Positions 1 through 9,141 of a DNA stretch of 64,000 bases are shown here, one piece after another. The DNA lies in assembly GCA_052387675.1 (NCBI GenBank), contig JBQTIY010000007.1, forward strand, positions 389,966 through 453,965, read 5' to 3'. A program made the position numbers and the translations under genes. The stretch is from JBQTIY01 sp052387675 (GTDB lineage Bacteria; Planctomycetota; B15-G4). The notes beneath the pieces were generated by a model that was not told the DNA's origin, searched no databases, and was given only the letters and a program-made list of their open reading frames with translations. Positions within the stretch are counted from its first letter, which is position 1. Each line of letters starts with the position of its first letter.

Positions 1-476
1 GCAATGCGCACGATCTCCTGCACCATGGCCGGACTGGCGCCCAGTTGGCGCAGTTGCTTCTCATGCGCCTGGATGCACATGCCGCAGCCGTTCACGACCG
101 AGGTCGCGATGGCCCACAGCTCGAGGTCCAGCTTGGGCGCCGCCGTGCTGGCCAGGCCCTGCATGCGCAGCCCAGCCGGCAGTTGGCTGTACTCCGACGA
201 CTCCATGAGATGCACGAAGCGGTAGTAGACGTTGTTCATGGTCATGAGCGCGGCGCCCGTGCGCACGGCCTGCGCGACCTCCGCGGAAAGATGCGCGCCC
301 GCCTCCTCGGCGACGGCCGCCGCAAGCGGCTCAGAGCGCACGGCGATGGCCGAAGCCAGCGCCGCACCCCAGGCCTGCTGCGGCGTGAGGTGCTGCGGCG
401 CGCGGATCACGCGCAGGTTGAGGCGCAGATCGCGCGCGGAATCGTGCTGTAGAAGAGCGTCGAGTGTCGCGGTCAT
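1..476 (-). CDS. ahpD: AhpD-type alkylhydroperoxidase, C-terminus cut by window edge
   Basis: Carboxymuconolactone-decarboxylase-fold peroxidase that recycles AhpC and reduces peroxides in the cytoplasm. About 158 residues are visible; the family is about 175 long, so only the last few residues are missing off the left edge. The signature is the CxxC-xxxH motif, Cys131, Cys134 and His138 (NGCGMCIQAHE), the redox-active dithiol and its base. The ATG at 476 lies 9 bp after the ahpC stop, so the two form an ahpCD operon. The pairing with AhpC replaces the AhpF partner used in enterobacteria. Confidence 0.85.
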   Translation of the reverse strand, partial: MTATLDALLQHDSARDLRLNLRVIRAPQHLTPQQAWGAALASAIAVRSEPLAAAVAEEAGAHLSAEVAQAVRTGAALMTMNNVYYRFVHLMESSEYSQLPAGLRMQGLASTAAPKLDLELWAIATSVVNGCGMCIQAHEKQLRQLGASPAMVQEIVRI

Positions 477-485
477 GGGTTCCTT

Positions 486-1022
486 TCACGCCACCTTGAG
501 CGTCTCTTGGCCGGGTTTCCAGTTGCAGGGGCAAAGCTCGTCGGTCTGCAGCGCATCGAGTACGCGCAGCACTTCCTGGGGGCTGCGGCCCACCTTGCCG
601 TCGGTCACCATCGCAAAACGGATCACGCCCTGCGGGTCCACGACATAAGTCGCGCGGCGCGCCACGCCTTCCTCGTCGAGGATGCCCAGCTCGCGCGACA
701 GATCCCGCCGCAAATCCGAGAGCATGGGATAGGGCAACTGACGCAGATCGTCGTGGCTCTGGCGCCAGGCCAAGTGCACGAACTCGCTGTCGGTGCTCAC
801 CGCCAGGAGCTGCGCCTCGCGGTCAGCGAAGTCGCGCTCGAGCTTGCCGAAGCCGGCCAGCTCGGTGGGACACACGAAGGTGAAGTCCTTGGGATAGAAG
901 ACGTAGACCGCCCAGCGCCCGGCGAGTTCAGCGGGGCCGAAGTCGCGGAAGGCGCTGGCCGCGTCGCTGGAGACCACGCCCTTGAGCGTGAAGGAGGGGA
1001 AACGATCGCCGACGGTGAGCAT
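486..1022 (-). CDS. ahpC: Alkyl hydroperoxide reductase C (2-Cys peroxiredoxin)
   Basis: Thiol peroxidase that reduces H2O2, organic peroxides and peroxynitrite. The protein has 178 residues. The peroxidatic cysteine is Cys51 in FTFVCPTEL, and a C-terminal CPC pair (164/166) in ELCPCNWKPG supplies the resolving cysteine, as in AhpC/AhpE-type Prx. The frame stays open further upstream, but the ATG at 1022 (MLTVGDRFPSF) matches the family N-terminus; the upstream codons give an unrelated Arg-rich stretch. It is first in an operon with ahpD. No OxyR/PerR gene or obvious operator was seen in the 148 bp upstream. Confidence 0.93.
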   Translation of the reverse strand: MLTVGDRFPSFTLKGVVSSDAASAFRDFGPAELAGRWAVYVFYPKDFTFVCPTELAGFGKLERDFADREAQLLAVSTDSEFVHLAWRQSHDDLRQLPYPMLSDLRRDLSRELGILDEEGVARRATYVVDPQGVIRFAMVTDGKVGRSPQEVLRVLDALQTDELCPCNWKPGQETLKVA

Positions 1023-1170
1023 GACAGAGGTCCTTGCAGTGCTGCGGGTGCGGATTCCTCGTCGGTGGCAGCGCAGCGCCCGCCACGACGAAGGCCGACC
1101 ATAGGCAGCCGCAGCGACCTCGTCCAATCGCGAGTTCCGTTCACGCTGATCGCCCGCGGCGCAGCGCGCC

Positions 1171-1473
1171 TCAACTGCTGAGGAACTTGCTCATCTGCGC
1201 GGCCGTGACGAAGCCGCCGCGCTTCTTGATCCACTCGGCATTGCCTGGGCCCCAGGCCTCATCGGTGGCCACCACCAGGGCGCGGCACTTGCAGCCGCCG
1301 GGGCAGGTGCAGCCCGTCTTGAGCGGCGGCGCCACGACATCGGTGCGCTCGGGCAGCCAGCACTGGCCGTCGCGCTCGCGACAGGCCGCGCAAGCGCCGC
1401 TCGCCGGCCCGACGTGCCAGGTGTAGTAGGCGACCGAAGCCTCTTTGCCGAACTTTCGCGAGAACCAGCCCAT
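1171..1473 (-). CDS. Small cysteine-rich hypothetical protein
   Basis: A 100-residue protein I cannot assign. It starts at ATG 1473, chosen because GAGGAG lies 8 nt upstream; a longer frame exists but lacks this site. Visible features are a short basic N-terminus (MGWFSRKFGK), then CAACRERDGQCW, an acidic/hydrophobic segment, and PPLKTGCTCPGGCKC, giving eight cysteines in about 40 residues, and a helical C-terminus (AEWIKKRGGF). The spacing of a CxxC-x4-DG-x-CW block and a later PPL...GCxC block resembles the C-terminal metal-binding part of phage Mu F-like head-morphogenesis proteins, but no other phage gene is nearby. A zinc or iron site is plausible. It is divergent from the PP-loop gene 64 bp away. 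Confidence 0.6.
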   Translation of the reverse strand: MGWFSRKFGKEASVAYYTWHVGPASGACAACRERDGQCWLPERTDVVAPPLKTGCTCPGGCKCRALVVATDEAWGPGNAEWIKKRGGFVTAAQMSKFLSS

Positions 1474-1537
1474 CGAAGACTCCTCGGTGCGATCGCGGCG
1501 TGATCTGCACTCCGCTGGCCGGTAGTGTACGCGGCTC

Positions 1538-2272
1538 ATGCTTCAATCCGAGTCAGCGCCTTCGTCCAGCGCGCCACGCATCCTGCTCGCCTGGTCCAGC
1601 GGCAAGGACAGCGCCTGGACGCTGCACATGCTGCGTCAGGCCGCCGCACGCGATCCCCTGGCGCCGCAGGTCGTGGGCCTGCTCACGACGGTGAACGCCA
1701 CGCATGAGCGCGTGGCCATGCACGCCGTGCGCCGTGAGCTCTTGGCCGCGCAGGCCGCGGCCGCGGGCCTGCCGCTGCGCGAAGTGCTCATCCCTTGGCC
1801 CTGCAGCAATGCCGACTACGAACGCGCCATGAGCGCCGCCATGGAGACGGCGCGCGCGGAGGGTCTTTCGCACGTGGCCTTCGGCGACCTGTTCCTCGAA
1901 GACATCCGCCGCTACCGCGAGGAGAAGCTCGCCGGCACCGGCCTCTCGCCGCTCTTTCCGCTGTGGGGCCGGCCAACGCGCGCGCTGGCCGAAGAAATGC
2001 TCGCCGCGGGCGTACGCGCGCACATCACCACCGTGGATCCACGCCAAGTCCCGGCGCGGCTCGTCGGACGCCGCTGGGATGCGGGCCTCATCGCCGAGTT
2101 GCCGCCCACCGCCGACCCCTGTGGCGAGAACGGCGAGTTCCACACCTTCGTGTCGGCCGGCCCGATGTTTCGCGCGCCCATCCCCGTCCGCGTGGGCGAG
2201 GTCGTCACGCGCGATGGATTCGTCTACGCGGACCTCTTGCTGGACGGCTCTCCCAAAGCAAGGCACCCCTGA
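1538..2272 (+). CDS. Diphthine-ammonia ligase-like PP-loop ATPase
   Basis: Member of the adenine-nucleotide alpha-hydrolase superfamily related to Dph6/MJ0570 (DUF71). The pyrophosphate-binding PP-loop is at residues 20-25 (SSGKDS), and the family stretches AFGDLFLEDIR and PLWGRPT are present. A GENGEFHTF block near residue 200 is the most conserved feature of the family. Eukaryotic and archaeal members amidate diphthine on EF2, which bacteria lack, so the bacterial substrate is unknown; an ATP-dependent amidation is inferred. The 244-residue length is typical. It is a monocistronic-looking gene, convergent with the WD40 kinase. Confidence 0.82.
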   Translation: MLQSESAPSSSAPRILLAWSSGKDSAWTLHMLRQAAARDPLAPQVVGLLTTVNATHERVAMHAVRRELLAAQAAAAGLPLREVLIPWPCSNADYERAMSAAMETARAEGLSHVAFGDLFLEDIRRYREEKLAGTGLSPLFPLWGRPTRALAEEMLAAGVRAHITTVDPRQVPARLVGRRWDAGLIAELPPTADPCGENGEFHTFVSAGPMFRAPIPVRVGEVVTRDGFVYADLLLDGSPKARHP

Positions 2273-2309
2273 CCAGGCTCTTCGCGCCGACCGGCGAGAC
2301 GCAAGCGAC

Positions 2310-5300
2310 TTAGTTCTGCGGCGCCGGCTCGCCGAGCCACCAGCGACGCGCGGCCGCGCGATCGCTTTCCCAGACGCGCAGGCTGCCATCGCGCCCCACC
2401 GAGACGAGGCGCCGTCCGCTGCCGTCGAAGGCCAAACCCGTGACGCCGCCTTCGTGGCCGACGAGTGTGGCCAGTGGTTCGCCGGAGGGCAGTTCCCACA
2501 CACGCACGGTGCCGTCCTCGGAGGCCGAGGCGAGGCGCTGGCCGTCGGCACTCACGGCCAGTGCGTTCACAGCGGCGCGATGTCCGCTGAGGACACGCAG
2601 CGTGTTGCCGTAGGTCGCATCCCAAAGGCGCACGCTGCGATCCTCCGCCGCGGTGAGGAGCTGCTTGCCGTCCGGCGTGAAGGCCACCGCGTTCACGCGC
2701 CCGGCGTGGCCGCTGCTGTGTTCGCCCAGCATGAGCCGCAACTCGCCGGTGTCGGCCTGCCAGAGTCGCGCGGTTTCGTCCATGCCGCCAGAGAGCACCT
2801 GGCTCCCGTCGGGCGAAAGCGCCGCAGCGAGCACGCTGCCTCCGTGTCCGGAGAGCGTGGCGCGCGGCGCGTCCTGCGCTGCGTCCCAGATCTTGAGCTG
2901 GCCATCGCGGCCGCCGCTCACCGCGCGCTGTCCATCCGCGGAGAGCGCCAGACACAGCACGCCGCCGTGGGCGACGCGCGTCGCGATCAGCGCCGGGCGA
3001 TCTTGCGGCCCGGCCGCGCTCGAAGCCGCGCCCGGTGTGCCGCTGGGCCCCCACCATTTGAAGGTGCCGTCGAGCGAGCCGGAGAGAAAACGCGCGCCGT
3101 CCGCTGAGCTGGCCACCGCCGTGACCCAGCCTTCGTGCGCACGCAGCGTGATGAGCTCGGCTCCTTGGCCGGCATCCGCGAGCCGAACATGGAGATCTGC
3201 GGCGCCGGTGAGCAGGCGCCGGCCGTCCGCGGAGAGCGACAGCGCCAGCACTTCGCGCGCAGAGACGCCCACGCTCGCGAGGCTGCGGCCATCCTCCACG
3301 CACCAGACACGCACGGTGTCATCCGCCGAGGCCGCCGCGAGCCGCCGGCCATCGGCCGACAGCGACACCGGCCCCGACCAAGTGGGATGCCCGGGCAGAG
3401 TGGCGAGCGTCGCACGCGTACGCAGGTCCCACAGGCGCACGCGATGATCCTCGGAGCTGGAGGCGAGGCGCTGGCCGTCCGCCGAAAGTGCGAGGCCCGT
3501 GATCGCCGCCTCGACGCCCGGCAGAGTCGCGAGCAGCGCGCCGCTCTCGGCATCCCAGGCCAGCAAGAGGCCGTCGAGTCCGCCGGCCGCCACGACCGAG
3601 CCGTCCGCGGAAAGACTGACCGCCGCGGCGCGCGTGCCCAGCCCCGTGAAGTCGCGCAGCGGCTGGCCGGTGGCGGTTTCCCAAAGGCGCACGCCGCCGT
3701 TCACGGCGCCGGTCACCGCGCGCTGACCATCGGCTGAGAGGGCCACGCTGCCCAGGGGACTCTCGGCGCTATGCAGCAGGGCCAAGACTTCGCCTGTGGC
3801 CGCATCCCATAGCCGCACGTCGTCCTCGTCGGCGGCCGTCGCGGCGATTCGGCCGTCGGCCGAGAGCGCCACCGAGCGCACCGCACGCTCATGCCCCAGC
3901 AAGACGTGCAGCGGCGCGCCGTTGTTGCCATCCCACAGGCGCGCGCTCTCGTCGCGCGAACCGGAGAGCACGCGGCTGCCGTCGGCCGAGACGGACACGC
4001 ACTGCACGGTGGCGTGATGGCCGCTGAGCAGGCGCAGGCGCTCGCCGCGCGCCACGTCATGGATTTCCAGCGTCTGGTTCTCGCCCTCGATGACCAGCAC
4101 GCGGCCGTCGGCCGAGAGCGCCACGCCGCCGACCAGCCGTCCCGGCACTGGCAGACGATAGAGCGCCGGATCGAGGAGCAGCACGAGCCGGTGCCACTCG
4201 AAACCGCGCAGCGTCTCGGGGCAGGCCGCAAGGCGCTCCTGCGCCTCTTCGATGCGGCCGGCTTCGAGATGCAGCGTGGCCAGGCGCAGATTGCCGTAGT
4301 AGGCCTCGCGGCGAACGTCCAGCAGCGCGAGCTCGGCCGCGCGCCGGCTCGACTCGATCTCGTGCAGCGCGCGGTCCTTGGTCTTGACCGCATCGATGAG
4401 CAGGTCGCGGTCGGCCTGCGCGGTCAGCGCCGTGCTGACCAGCCAGCCCGCCGAAAGCAGCACGACCGCGGCACTGGTGGCCGCGAGCGCGCGATTGCGG
4501 CGCACCCACTTGGTCGCGGCCGCCACGGGCCCTTGCTCGTAGGCACGCACGACGCGCCCTTCGAGCCAGGCGCGCAGGTCTTCGGCCAGCCGCTCGATGT
4601 CCTCGTAGCGGTCGACCGATTCGCGCTGCATGGCCTTGGAGCAAATGGCCACGAGTTCGGCGGGAGCCTGCGGAGCCGCCGTCTCGAGCAACTCAGGCCC
4701 GCGCTGCTTGAGCGCCTCGAGCACTTCGCGCGCCGTGCGCTTGTGGCCGGGCGGCAAGAAGGGCGGGTGTCCGGCCAAGAGTTCGTAGAGCATCGCGCCG
4801 AGGGCGTAGACGTCGGAGCGCGGCCCGATGAGGTGCAGCTCGCCGCGCGCCTGCTCGGGCGACATGTAGGCCGGCGTGCCGATGACATCGCCGTCGGCGG
4901 TGATGAGCGGCGAGTCCTGCGGCTCGCTGCCGTCGCGGCGCAGCGTGCTCACCGGCCCGGCCGCGCTCGCCGCCGGATCGCCGGCAATGCGCAAGTCGCG
5001 GTGATCGGGCCGGCCGGCCACGCGTGCCAGGCCCCAGTCCATCACGTAGACCTCGCCGAAGCGCCCCACCATGAGATTGCTGGGCTTGAGGTCGCGGTGC
5101 GTCACGCCCTTGCTGTGCGCGTAGGCCAAGGCCTCGCAGGCGCGCAGCAGCACCGAGAGCACGCGCGCCAGCGACCAACCTTCCTCGCCGCGCCGCGCCA
5201 GCTCGTAGATCGTGGAGAGGTCGCGCCCCTTCACGAGGCGCATGGTGAAGTAGACACGGCCCTGCGCATCGAGGCCCAGCTCGTGCACCGGCACGATGCC

Positions 5301-5582
5301 GGGGTGATCGAGCTGGCCGGTGATCTGCGCCTCTTCCAAGAAGCGCACCAAGAGCTTTCCGTCGGCGTCCGAAGCCTGCTCATGCGTGACTTTCATGGCC
5401 AGGGCGCGCCGCAGATCGGCGTCCCAGACCTTGAGAATCACGCCCATGCCGCCGCGCGCCACTTCGCCGTGCTCGGTGTAGCGGCTGCGCGGCGAGGCAT
5501 GCTCGCGGAGCTGGCGCAGCAGCGTGGCCGCACTGTCAGTGGGCCCGGCAGGATCCGGAGCTGCCCCCGGCGCCTGCGTCAC
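2310..5582 (-). CDS. Membrane-anchored Ser/Thr protein kinase with 14 WD40 repeats
   Basis: Hanks-type kinase fused to WD40 propellers. The GTG start at 5582 is chosen because it overlaps the cbs stop as GTGA; the open frame upstream lies inside cbs. Of 1090 residues, 40-345 form the kinase: Gly loop VARGGMG, Lys64, HRDLKPSN at 162-169, DWG at 182-184 (in place of DFG), and APE-like SPEQA near 241. One membrane helix lies at about 365-388, followed by a probable coiled-coil linker (400-460). Fourteen WD40-like repeats, most with an LSADG turn, occupy about 480-1090, enough for two seven-bladed propellers. The kinase core looks active and cytoplasmic, with the propellers on the other side of the membrane. 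Translational coupling to cystathionine beta-synthase is unusual. Targets are unknown. Confidence 0.93.
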   Translation of the reverse strand: MTQAPGAAPDPAGPTDSAATLLRQLREHASPRSRYTEHGEVARGGMGVILKVWDADLRRALAMKVTHEQASDADGKLLVRFLEEAQITGQLDHPGIVPVHELGLDAQGRVYFTMRLVKGRDLSTIYELARRGEEGWSLARVLSVLLRACEALAYAHSKGVTHRDLKPSNLMVGRFGEVYVMDWGLARVAGRPDHRDLRIAGDPAASAAGPVSTLRRDGSEPQDSPLITADGDVIGTPAYMSPEQARGELHLIGPRSDVYALGAMLYELLAGHPPFLPPGHKRTAREVLEALKQRGPELLETAAPQAPAELVAICSKAMQRESVDRYEDIERLAEDLRAWLEGRVVRAYEQGPVAAATKWVRRNRALAATSAAVVLLSAGWLVSTALTAQADRDLLIDAVKTKDRALHEIESSRRAAELALLDVRREAYYGNLRLATLHLEAGRIEEAQERLAACPETLRGFEWHRLVLLLDPALYRLPVPGRLVGGVALSADGRVLVIEGENQTLEIHDVARGERLRLLSGHHATVQCVSVSADGSRVLSGSRDESARLWDGNNGAPLHVLLGHERAVRSVALSADGRIAATAADEDDVRLWDAATGEVLALLHSAESPLGSVALSADGQRAVTGAVNGGVRLWETATGQPLRDFTGLGTRAAAVSLSADGSVVAAGGLDGLLLAWDAESGALLATLPGVEAAITGLALSADGQRLASSSEDHRVRLWDLRTRATLATLPGHPTWSGPVSLSADGRRLAAASADDTVRVWCVEDGRSLASVGVSAREVLALSLSADGRRLLTGAADLHVRLADAGQGAELITLRAHEGWVTAVASSADGARFLSGSLDGTFKWWGPSGTPGAASSAAGPQDRPALIATRVAHGGVLCLALSADGQRAVSGGRDGQLKIWDAAQDAPRATLSGHGGSVLAAALSPDGSQVLSGGMDETARLWQADTGELRLMLGEHSSGHAGRVNAVAFTPDGKQLLTAAEDRSVRLWDATYGNTLRVLSGHRAAVNALAVSADGQRLASASEDGTVRVWELPSGEPLATLVGHEGGVTGLAFDGSGRRLVSVGRDGSLRVWESDRAAARRWWLGEPAPQN

Positions 5583-6949
5583 CGCGTGCTGTTGCCCGCG
5601 AGATGCTCGATCAGGTCCAGCTTGCTGAGCAGGCCGATGAGCTTGTCTTGCTCGTCGATCACGATGGCCGTCTCGCCGCGCCGGAACACTTCGGCCAGGA
5701 GTGAGGCTGGCTCGTGCATGCGCACGCTCGAGACTCGGCGGCACATGACCTCGGCCGCCACCGTGTCCATCGTGCAGCGGTCGTCGAAGAGCGCGCCGAG
5801 CACATCGGTCTCCGTGAGGATGCCCGCGAGCTTGCCCTGCTCATCCAGCACGGGGAGCTGGCTGATGCCGTGCTGCTTCATGCAGCCGACGGCCGCGCCG
5901 ACGGTCTCGGCTTCGCGCACGGTGTGCAGCGTGCGCCGCGGCATGCGCTGCACAAGGTCGCCGATCTCGCCCTCGGCCCAAGGCTCCTCAACGAAGCGGT
6001 TCTCGGACATCCACTTGTCGTCCAGGAACTTGGTCATGTAGTTGCGCACGCCGTCCGGCAGGATCGTGAGCACGCGCTGGCCCTTCTTCATTTTCTTGGC
6101 GTATTCGAGCGTGGCCCAGACCGCCGAGCCCGAGCTGCCGCCCACGAGCAGACCCTCGCGGCGAATGAGCCGGCGCGACATGCGGAAGCTCGGCCCGTCC
6201 TCGGTCTTGATCCACTCGTCCACGAGATCGCGCCACATGACGTCGGGCACGAAGTCGTAGCCGATGCCCTCCACCTTGTAGCTGCCCACGGTGTCGTCCG
6301 GCCGCCCGGCCAGGATCGAGCCCTTGGGATCCACGCCCACGATGCGGCAGTTGGGCAGAGCTTCCTTCAGGCGCTTGGCTACACCCGAGAGCGTGCCGCC
6401 CGTGCCGGCCGTGGCCACGAAGGCGTCCAGCTTGCCGTCGCAGGCTTCCAGGATCTCGGCGGCGGTGGCCTCGTAGTGAATCTTGGGGTTGTCGTAGTTC
6501 TTGTACTGGTCGAGGATGCGCGAGCGCGGAATGAGCTTGTTCAGGCTGCGCGCCACGCCGATGTGGCTGCGCGGATCATCGAAGGAGGCCTCGGTGGGCG
6601 TGCGGTGGATCTCGGCGCCGAGCGCCTCGAGCACGACCTGCTTCTCGCGACTCATCTTCTCCGGCATGGTGATGATGAGCCGGTAGCCCTTCACCGCGGC
6701 CGCGAGCGCGAGGCCGATGCCGGTGTTGCCTGAGGTGGCTTCGATGAGCGTGTCGCCCGGGCGGATCTCGCCGCGCCGCTCGGCCTCCTCCAGCATGAAG
6801 ACGCCGATGCGATCCTTCACCGAGCCGCCGGGGTTCAGGTACTCGCACTTGGCGAGAACTTCGGGGGGCACGTCGCGGCCGACGTGACGCAGGCGCACGA
6901 CGGGCGTGCGGCCGACGCAGGAAAGAATGTTGTCGTGGATCGTGCCCAT
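5579..6949 (-). CDS. cbs: Cystathionine beta-synthase with C-terminal CBS-domain pair
   Basis: PLP enzyme condensing serine (or O-acetylserine) with homocysteine or sulfide. It has 456 residues. The PLP lysine is Lys45 in GGSVKDR, the substrate loop is TSGNTG near 90, and the phosphate-binding TAGTGGT loop is near 178. Two CBS domains fill about 335-456; in such enzymes they bind adenosyl ligands and tune activity. There is no N-terminal haem segment. Cysteine synthase activity cannot be excluded from sequence. The 3' end overlaps the kinase start (GTGA), so both should be made from one mRNA. Confidence 0.92.
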   Translation of the reverse strand: MGTIHDNILSCVGRTPVVRLRHVGRDVPPEVLAKCEYLNPGGSVKDRIGVFMLEEAERRGEIRPGDTLIEATSGNTGIGLALAAAVKGYRLIITMPEKMSREKQVVLEALGAEIHRTPTEASFDDPRSHIGVARSLNKLIPRSRILDQYKNYDNPKIHYEATAAEILEACDGKLDAFVATAGTGGTLSGVAKRLKEALPNCRIVGVDPKGSILAGRPDDTVGSYKVEGIGYDFVPDVMWRDLVDEWIKTEDGPSFRMSRRLIRREGLLVGGSSGSAVWATLEYAKKMKKGQRVLTILPDGVRNYMTKFLDDKWMSENRFVEEPWAEGEIGDLVQRMPRRTLHTVREAETVGAAVGCMKQHGISQLPVLDEQGKLAGILTETDVLGALFDDRCTMDTVAAEVMCRRVSSVRMHEPASLLAEVFRRGETAIVIDEQDKLIGLLSKLDLIEHLAGNSTR

Positions 6950-7038
6950 GCGCCCCCGGGTGTCTTGGTGCCTGTCGCCGCTCCGGCGGCCGGTCGCGTG
7001 GACAGCGCGACGGGGCGGGATTGTATCGTTTCGCCTCC

Positions 7039-8355
7039 ATGGACGGCGCGGGCCTCGACGGTGTGGTGCTGACGATCTTCGGCCTCGTCTATCTCGGCCT
7101 GCTCTTGGGCGGCGTGCCTGGGCTGAAGCTCAACCGCGCGGGCGTGGCGCTGCTCGGCGCCATCGCGGTCCTGGCCACCGGCCGGCTCACGGCGGCCGAA
7201 GCGCAGGCCGCCCTGGACACGCCCACGCTCGGCGTGCTCTTCGGGCTGATGATCGTCTCGGCGCAGTTCCGGCTGGGCGGTTTTTACACTTCGGTCACGC
7301 GCCGGCTCGGCCAAGCCGCGCTCTCACCGCCGGCCCTGCTCGGCGCGCTGCTCGCCGTCGCCGGGCTGCTCTCCGCGCTGCTGGTGAACGACATCGTCTG
7401 CCTGGCCATGGCGCCGGTGCTCACCGCCGGCTGCGCGCAGCGCGGGCTGCGGCCGCTGCCCTTTCTGCTTGGCCTGGCCTGCGCGAGCAATGTCGGCTCG
7501 GCGGCCACGCTCATCGGCAATCCGCAGAACATTCTCGTCGGCCAGGCGCTGCAGCTCGACTTCGCCGCCTACCTGCTCGACGGCGCCGTGCCCGCCGCAC
7601 TGGGACTGCTGCTCACCTGGTGGGTCATCGTGCGCAGCGTCGGCGGCAAATGGCACGCACCTGGCGAAGTTGCGTTCGAACCGTCGGCGCTCACGGCCAC
7701 CGACGCGAATCGCCCATCATCGACGCACTCTTCGCGCTCCGTGTCCGCCGTCGCCAGCGAAGCGCCGCCCTTCGATCTTTGGCAAACGGGCAAGGCCCTC
7801 GCCGTGCTCATCGCCATGGTGGCTGCCTTTCTCTGGGCGCCCTGGCCGCGCGAACTCGTGGCGCTCACCGGCGCCGGCCTGCTCTTGCTCAGCCGCCGCA
7901 CCGAGAGCCGCATCGTGCTGGGGCTCGTCGACTGGCAACTTCTGGTGCTCTTCGCCGGACTCTTCGTGGTGAATCACGCGCTCGCTGCTTCCGGCGCGCT
8001 GGCCTCCGGCCTGGCCTGGCTCGGCGCGCAGGGCGTGCAGCCGGGCGAGCCGATCACGCTCTTCGGCCTGAGCGTGGTGCTCAGCAATCTCGTCTCCAAC
8101 GTGCCCGCGGTGATGCTGCTGCTGCCCGCCGCCGAGGGTCCGCAAGCGGGCGCCATCCTAGCCCTCGCCAGCACGCTCGCCGGCAACCTGCTCCTCGTCG
8201 GCAGCATCGCCAATCTCATCGTGGTGGACGAGGCGGCGCGCTACGGCGTGCGCATCGGCTGGCGCGAGCACGCGCGCATCGGCGTGCCGGTGACGCTGCT
8301 CACACTGGCAGCAGCCGCCGGCTGGCTGTGGCTGCGCGCCGGCGCCGCGGCCTGA
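7039..8355 (+). CDS. ArsB/NhaD/SLC13-superfamily ion-transporter-like permease
   Basis: Polytopic membrane protein of about 438 residues with 10-12 hydrophobic segments. It has two related halves, each ending in an Asn-rich hairpin: LLVNDIVCLAMAP with NVGSAATLIGNPQN in the first, LSNLVSNVPAVMLL in the second. These are the re-entrant ion/substrate-site motifs of the IT superfamily (ArsB, NhaD, citrate/dicarboxylate carriers). The substrate cannot be fixed from sequence. A hydrophilic loop of about 60 residues (215-275) joins the halves. ATG 7039 was chosen; an in-frame TTG at 7021 preceded by a G-rich stretch is an alternative. It is divergent from cbs, 89 bp apart. Confidence 0.84.
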   Translation: MDGAGLDGVVLTIFGLVYLGLLLGGVPGLKLNRAGVALLGAIAVLATGRLTAAEAQAALDTPTLGVLFGLMIVSAQFRLGGFYTSVTRRLGQAALSPPALLGALLAVAGLLSALLVNDIVCLAMAPVLTAGCAQRGLRPLPFLLGLACASNVGSAATLIGNPQNILVGQALQLDFAAYLLDGAVPAALGLLLTWWVIVRSVGGKWHAPGEVAFEPSALTATDANRPSSTHSSRSVSAVASEAPPFDLWQTGKALAVLIAMVAAFLWAPWPRELVALTGAGLLLLSRRTESRIVLGLVDWQLLVLFAGLFVVNHALAASGALASGLAWLGAQGVQPGEPITLFGLSVVLSNLVSNVPAVMLLLPAAEGPQAGAILALASTLAGNLLLVGSIANLIVVDEAARYGVRIGWREHARIGVPVTLLTLAAAAGWLWLRAGAAA

Positions 8356-8364
8356 ACCCGCACC

Positions 8365-9141
8365 TCAGGCCGGTTTACGCACCACGAGGATGAGCTTCTT
8401 GCCGAAGAGCACCGGCACCGAGAGCACGTGCCGCACAATCTCGTCGTAGATCCCCCGGTCGATGTCCTTGACCTCGGCGTAGACGCGGCGCGTGCCGATC
8501 TGCACCGGCAGCCAGAGCAGCGGCGCCAGCACGAGTGCATTCTTGCTGAAGCGCGCCGTCGCCACGCGCTCGATGACCAGCCCGGCGCGCCAGAGCATGA
8601 AGCGCAGCATGAAGTAGTTGGCCATGTGTACGTGCCCGACGTAGGCGCGCGGACCGGCCTCGGCGTTCCAGATCTGGGTCACCTCGGAGATGGCTGAGCG
8701 ATTGTGCGCGTGATGCCCATTGAAGAGGTGCGAGAGGCGCGCCTCGAGTGAGAGCGTGTTGGGCGTGGTGAGCACGAGCGTGCCGCCGGGCGAAAGCACA
8801 CGGCCGAGTTCGCGCAAAAAGGCCGTCTGCGCGGGATGGTGCTCGATGCCCTCGCTGCAGAGCACGGCGGCGAAACTGCCATCGGCGAAAGGCAGGGGCG
8901 CGTTCCAGTCGGTGCGCACCGCGGCCGTGCCTGTCTCGGCCGGCGGCTGCGGAAAGAGATCGGCCGACACGGGCCGAAAGCCGGCCGCGCGCAGACCGGC
9001 GGAGTTGGGGCCCTCGCCGGCCGGAAGATCCAGGCAGAGGCCCTTGGGTTGCACCGCCGAGAGGAGTTCTTCGATCTCCCCGTAGGCGTGGCCCGTGCGA
9101 AAGATGCGGCCGCGCTCGTGCGACGGCGCCGGCTCGGCCAT
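8365..9141 (-). CDS. Class I SAM-dependent methyltransferase
   Basis: A 258-residue methyltransferase of the UbiE/Methyltransf_11 type. Motif I is LCLDLPAGEGPNSAGL (about 42-57), motif II is an acidic residue in VSADLFP, motif III/IV is FAAVLCSEGIEHH, and GGTLVLTTPN follows. The open frame runs much further upstream, but the start is the ATG at 9141, which overlaps the ogt stop as TAATG, indicating coupled translation. The substrate is unknown. The C-terminus has a hydrophobic helix (NALVLAPLLWLPVQIG), suggesting membrane contact or a lipid/glycan substrate. Confidence 0.84.
   Translation of the reverse strand: MAEPAPSHERGRIFRTGHAYGEIEELLSAVQPKGLCLDLPAGEGPNSAGLRAAGFRPVSADLFPQPPAETGTAAVRTDWNAPLPFADGSFAAVLCSEGIEHHPAQTAFLRELGRVLSPGGTLVLTTPNTLSLEARLSHLFNGHHAHNRSAISEVTQIWNAEAGPRAYVGHVHMANYFMLRFMLWRAGLVIERVATARFSKNALVLAPLLWLPVQIGTRRVYAEVKDIDRGIYDEIVRHVLSVPVLFGKKLILVVRKPA

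Noticed and set aside
1023..1170. Possible ahpC promoter (TTGGAC...TATGGT on the minus strand)
   Set aside because: The -35 matches only three of six bases; too weak to list.
3891..6733. Very long plus-strand frames opposite the kinase and cbs genes
   Set aside because: Antisense open frames are common in GC-rich DNA; they are His/Arg/Ala-rich without any domain, while the opposite strand has clear motifs.
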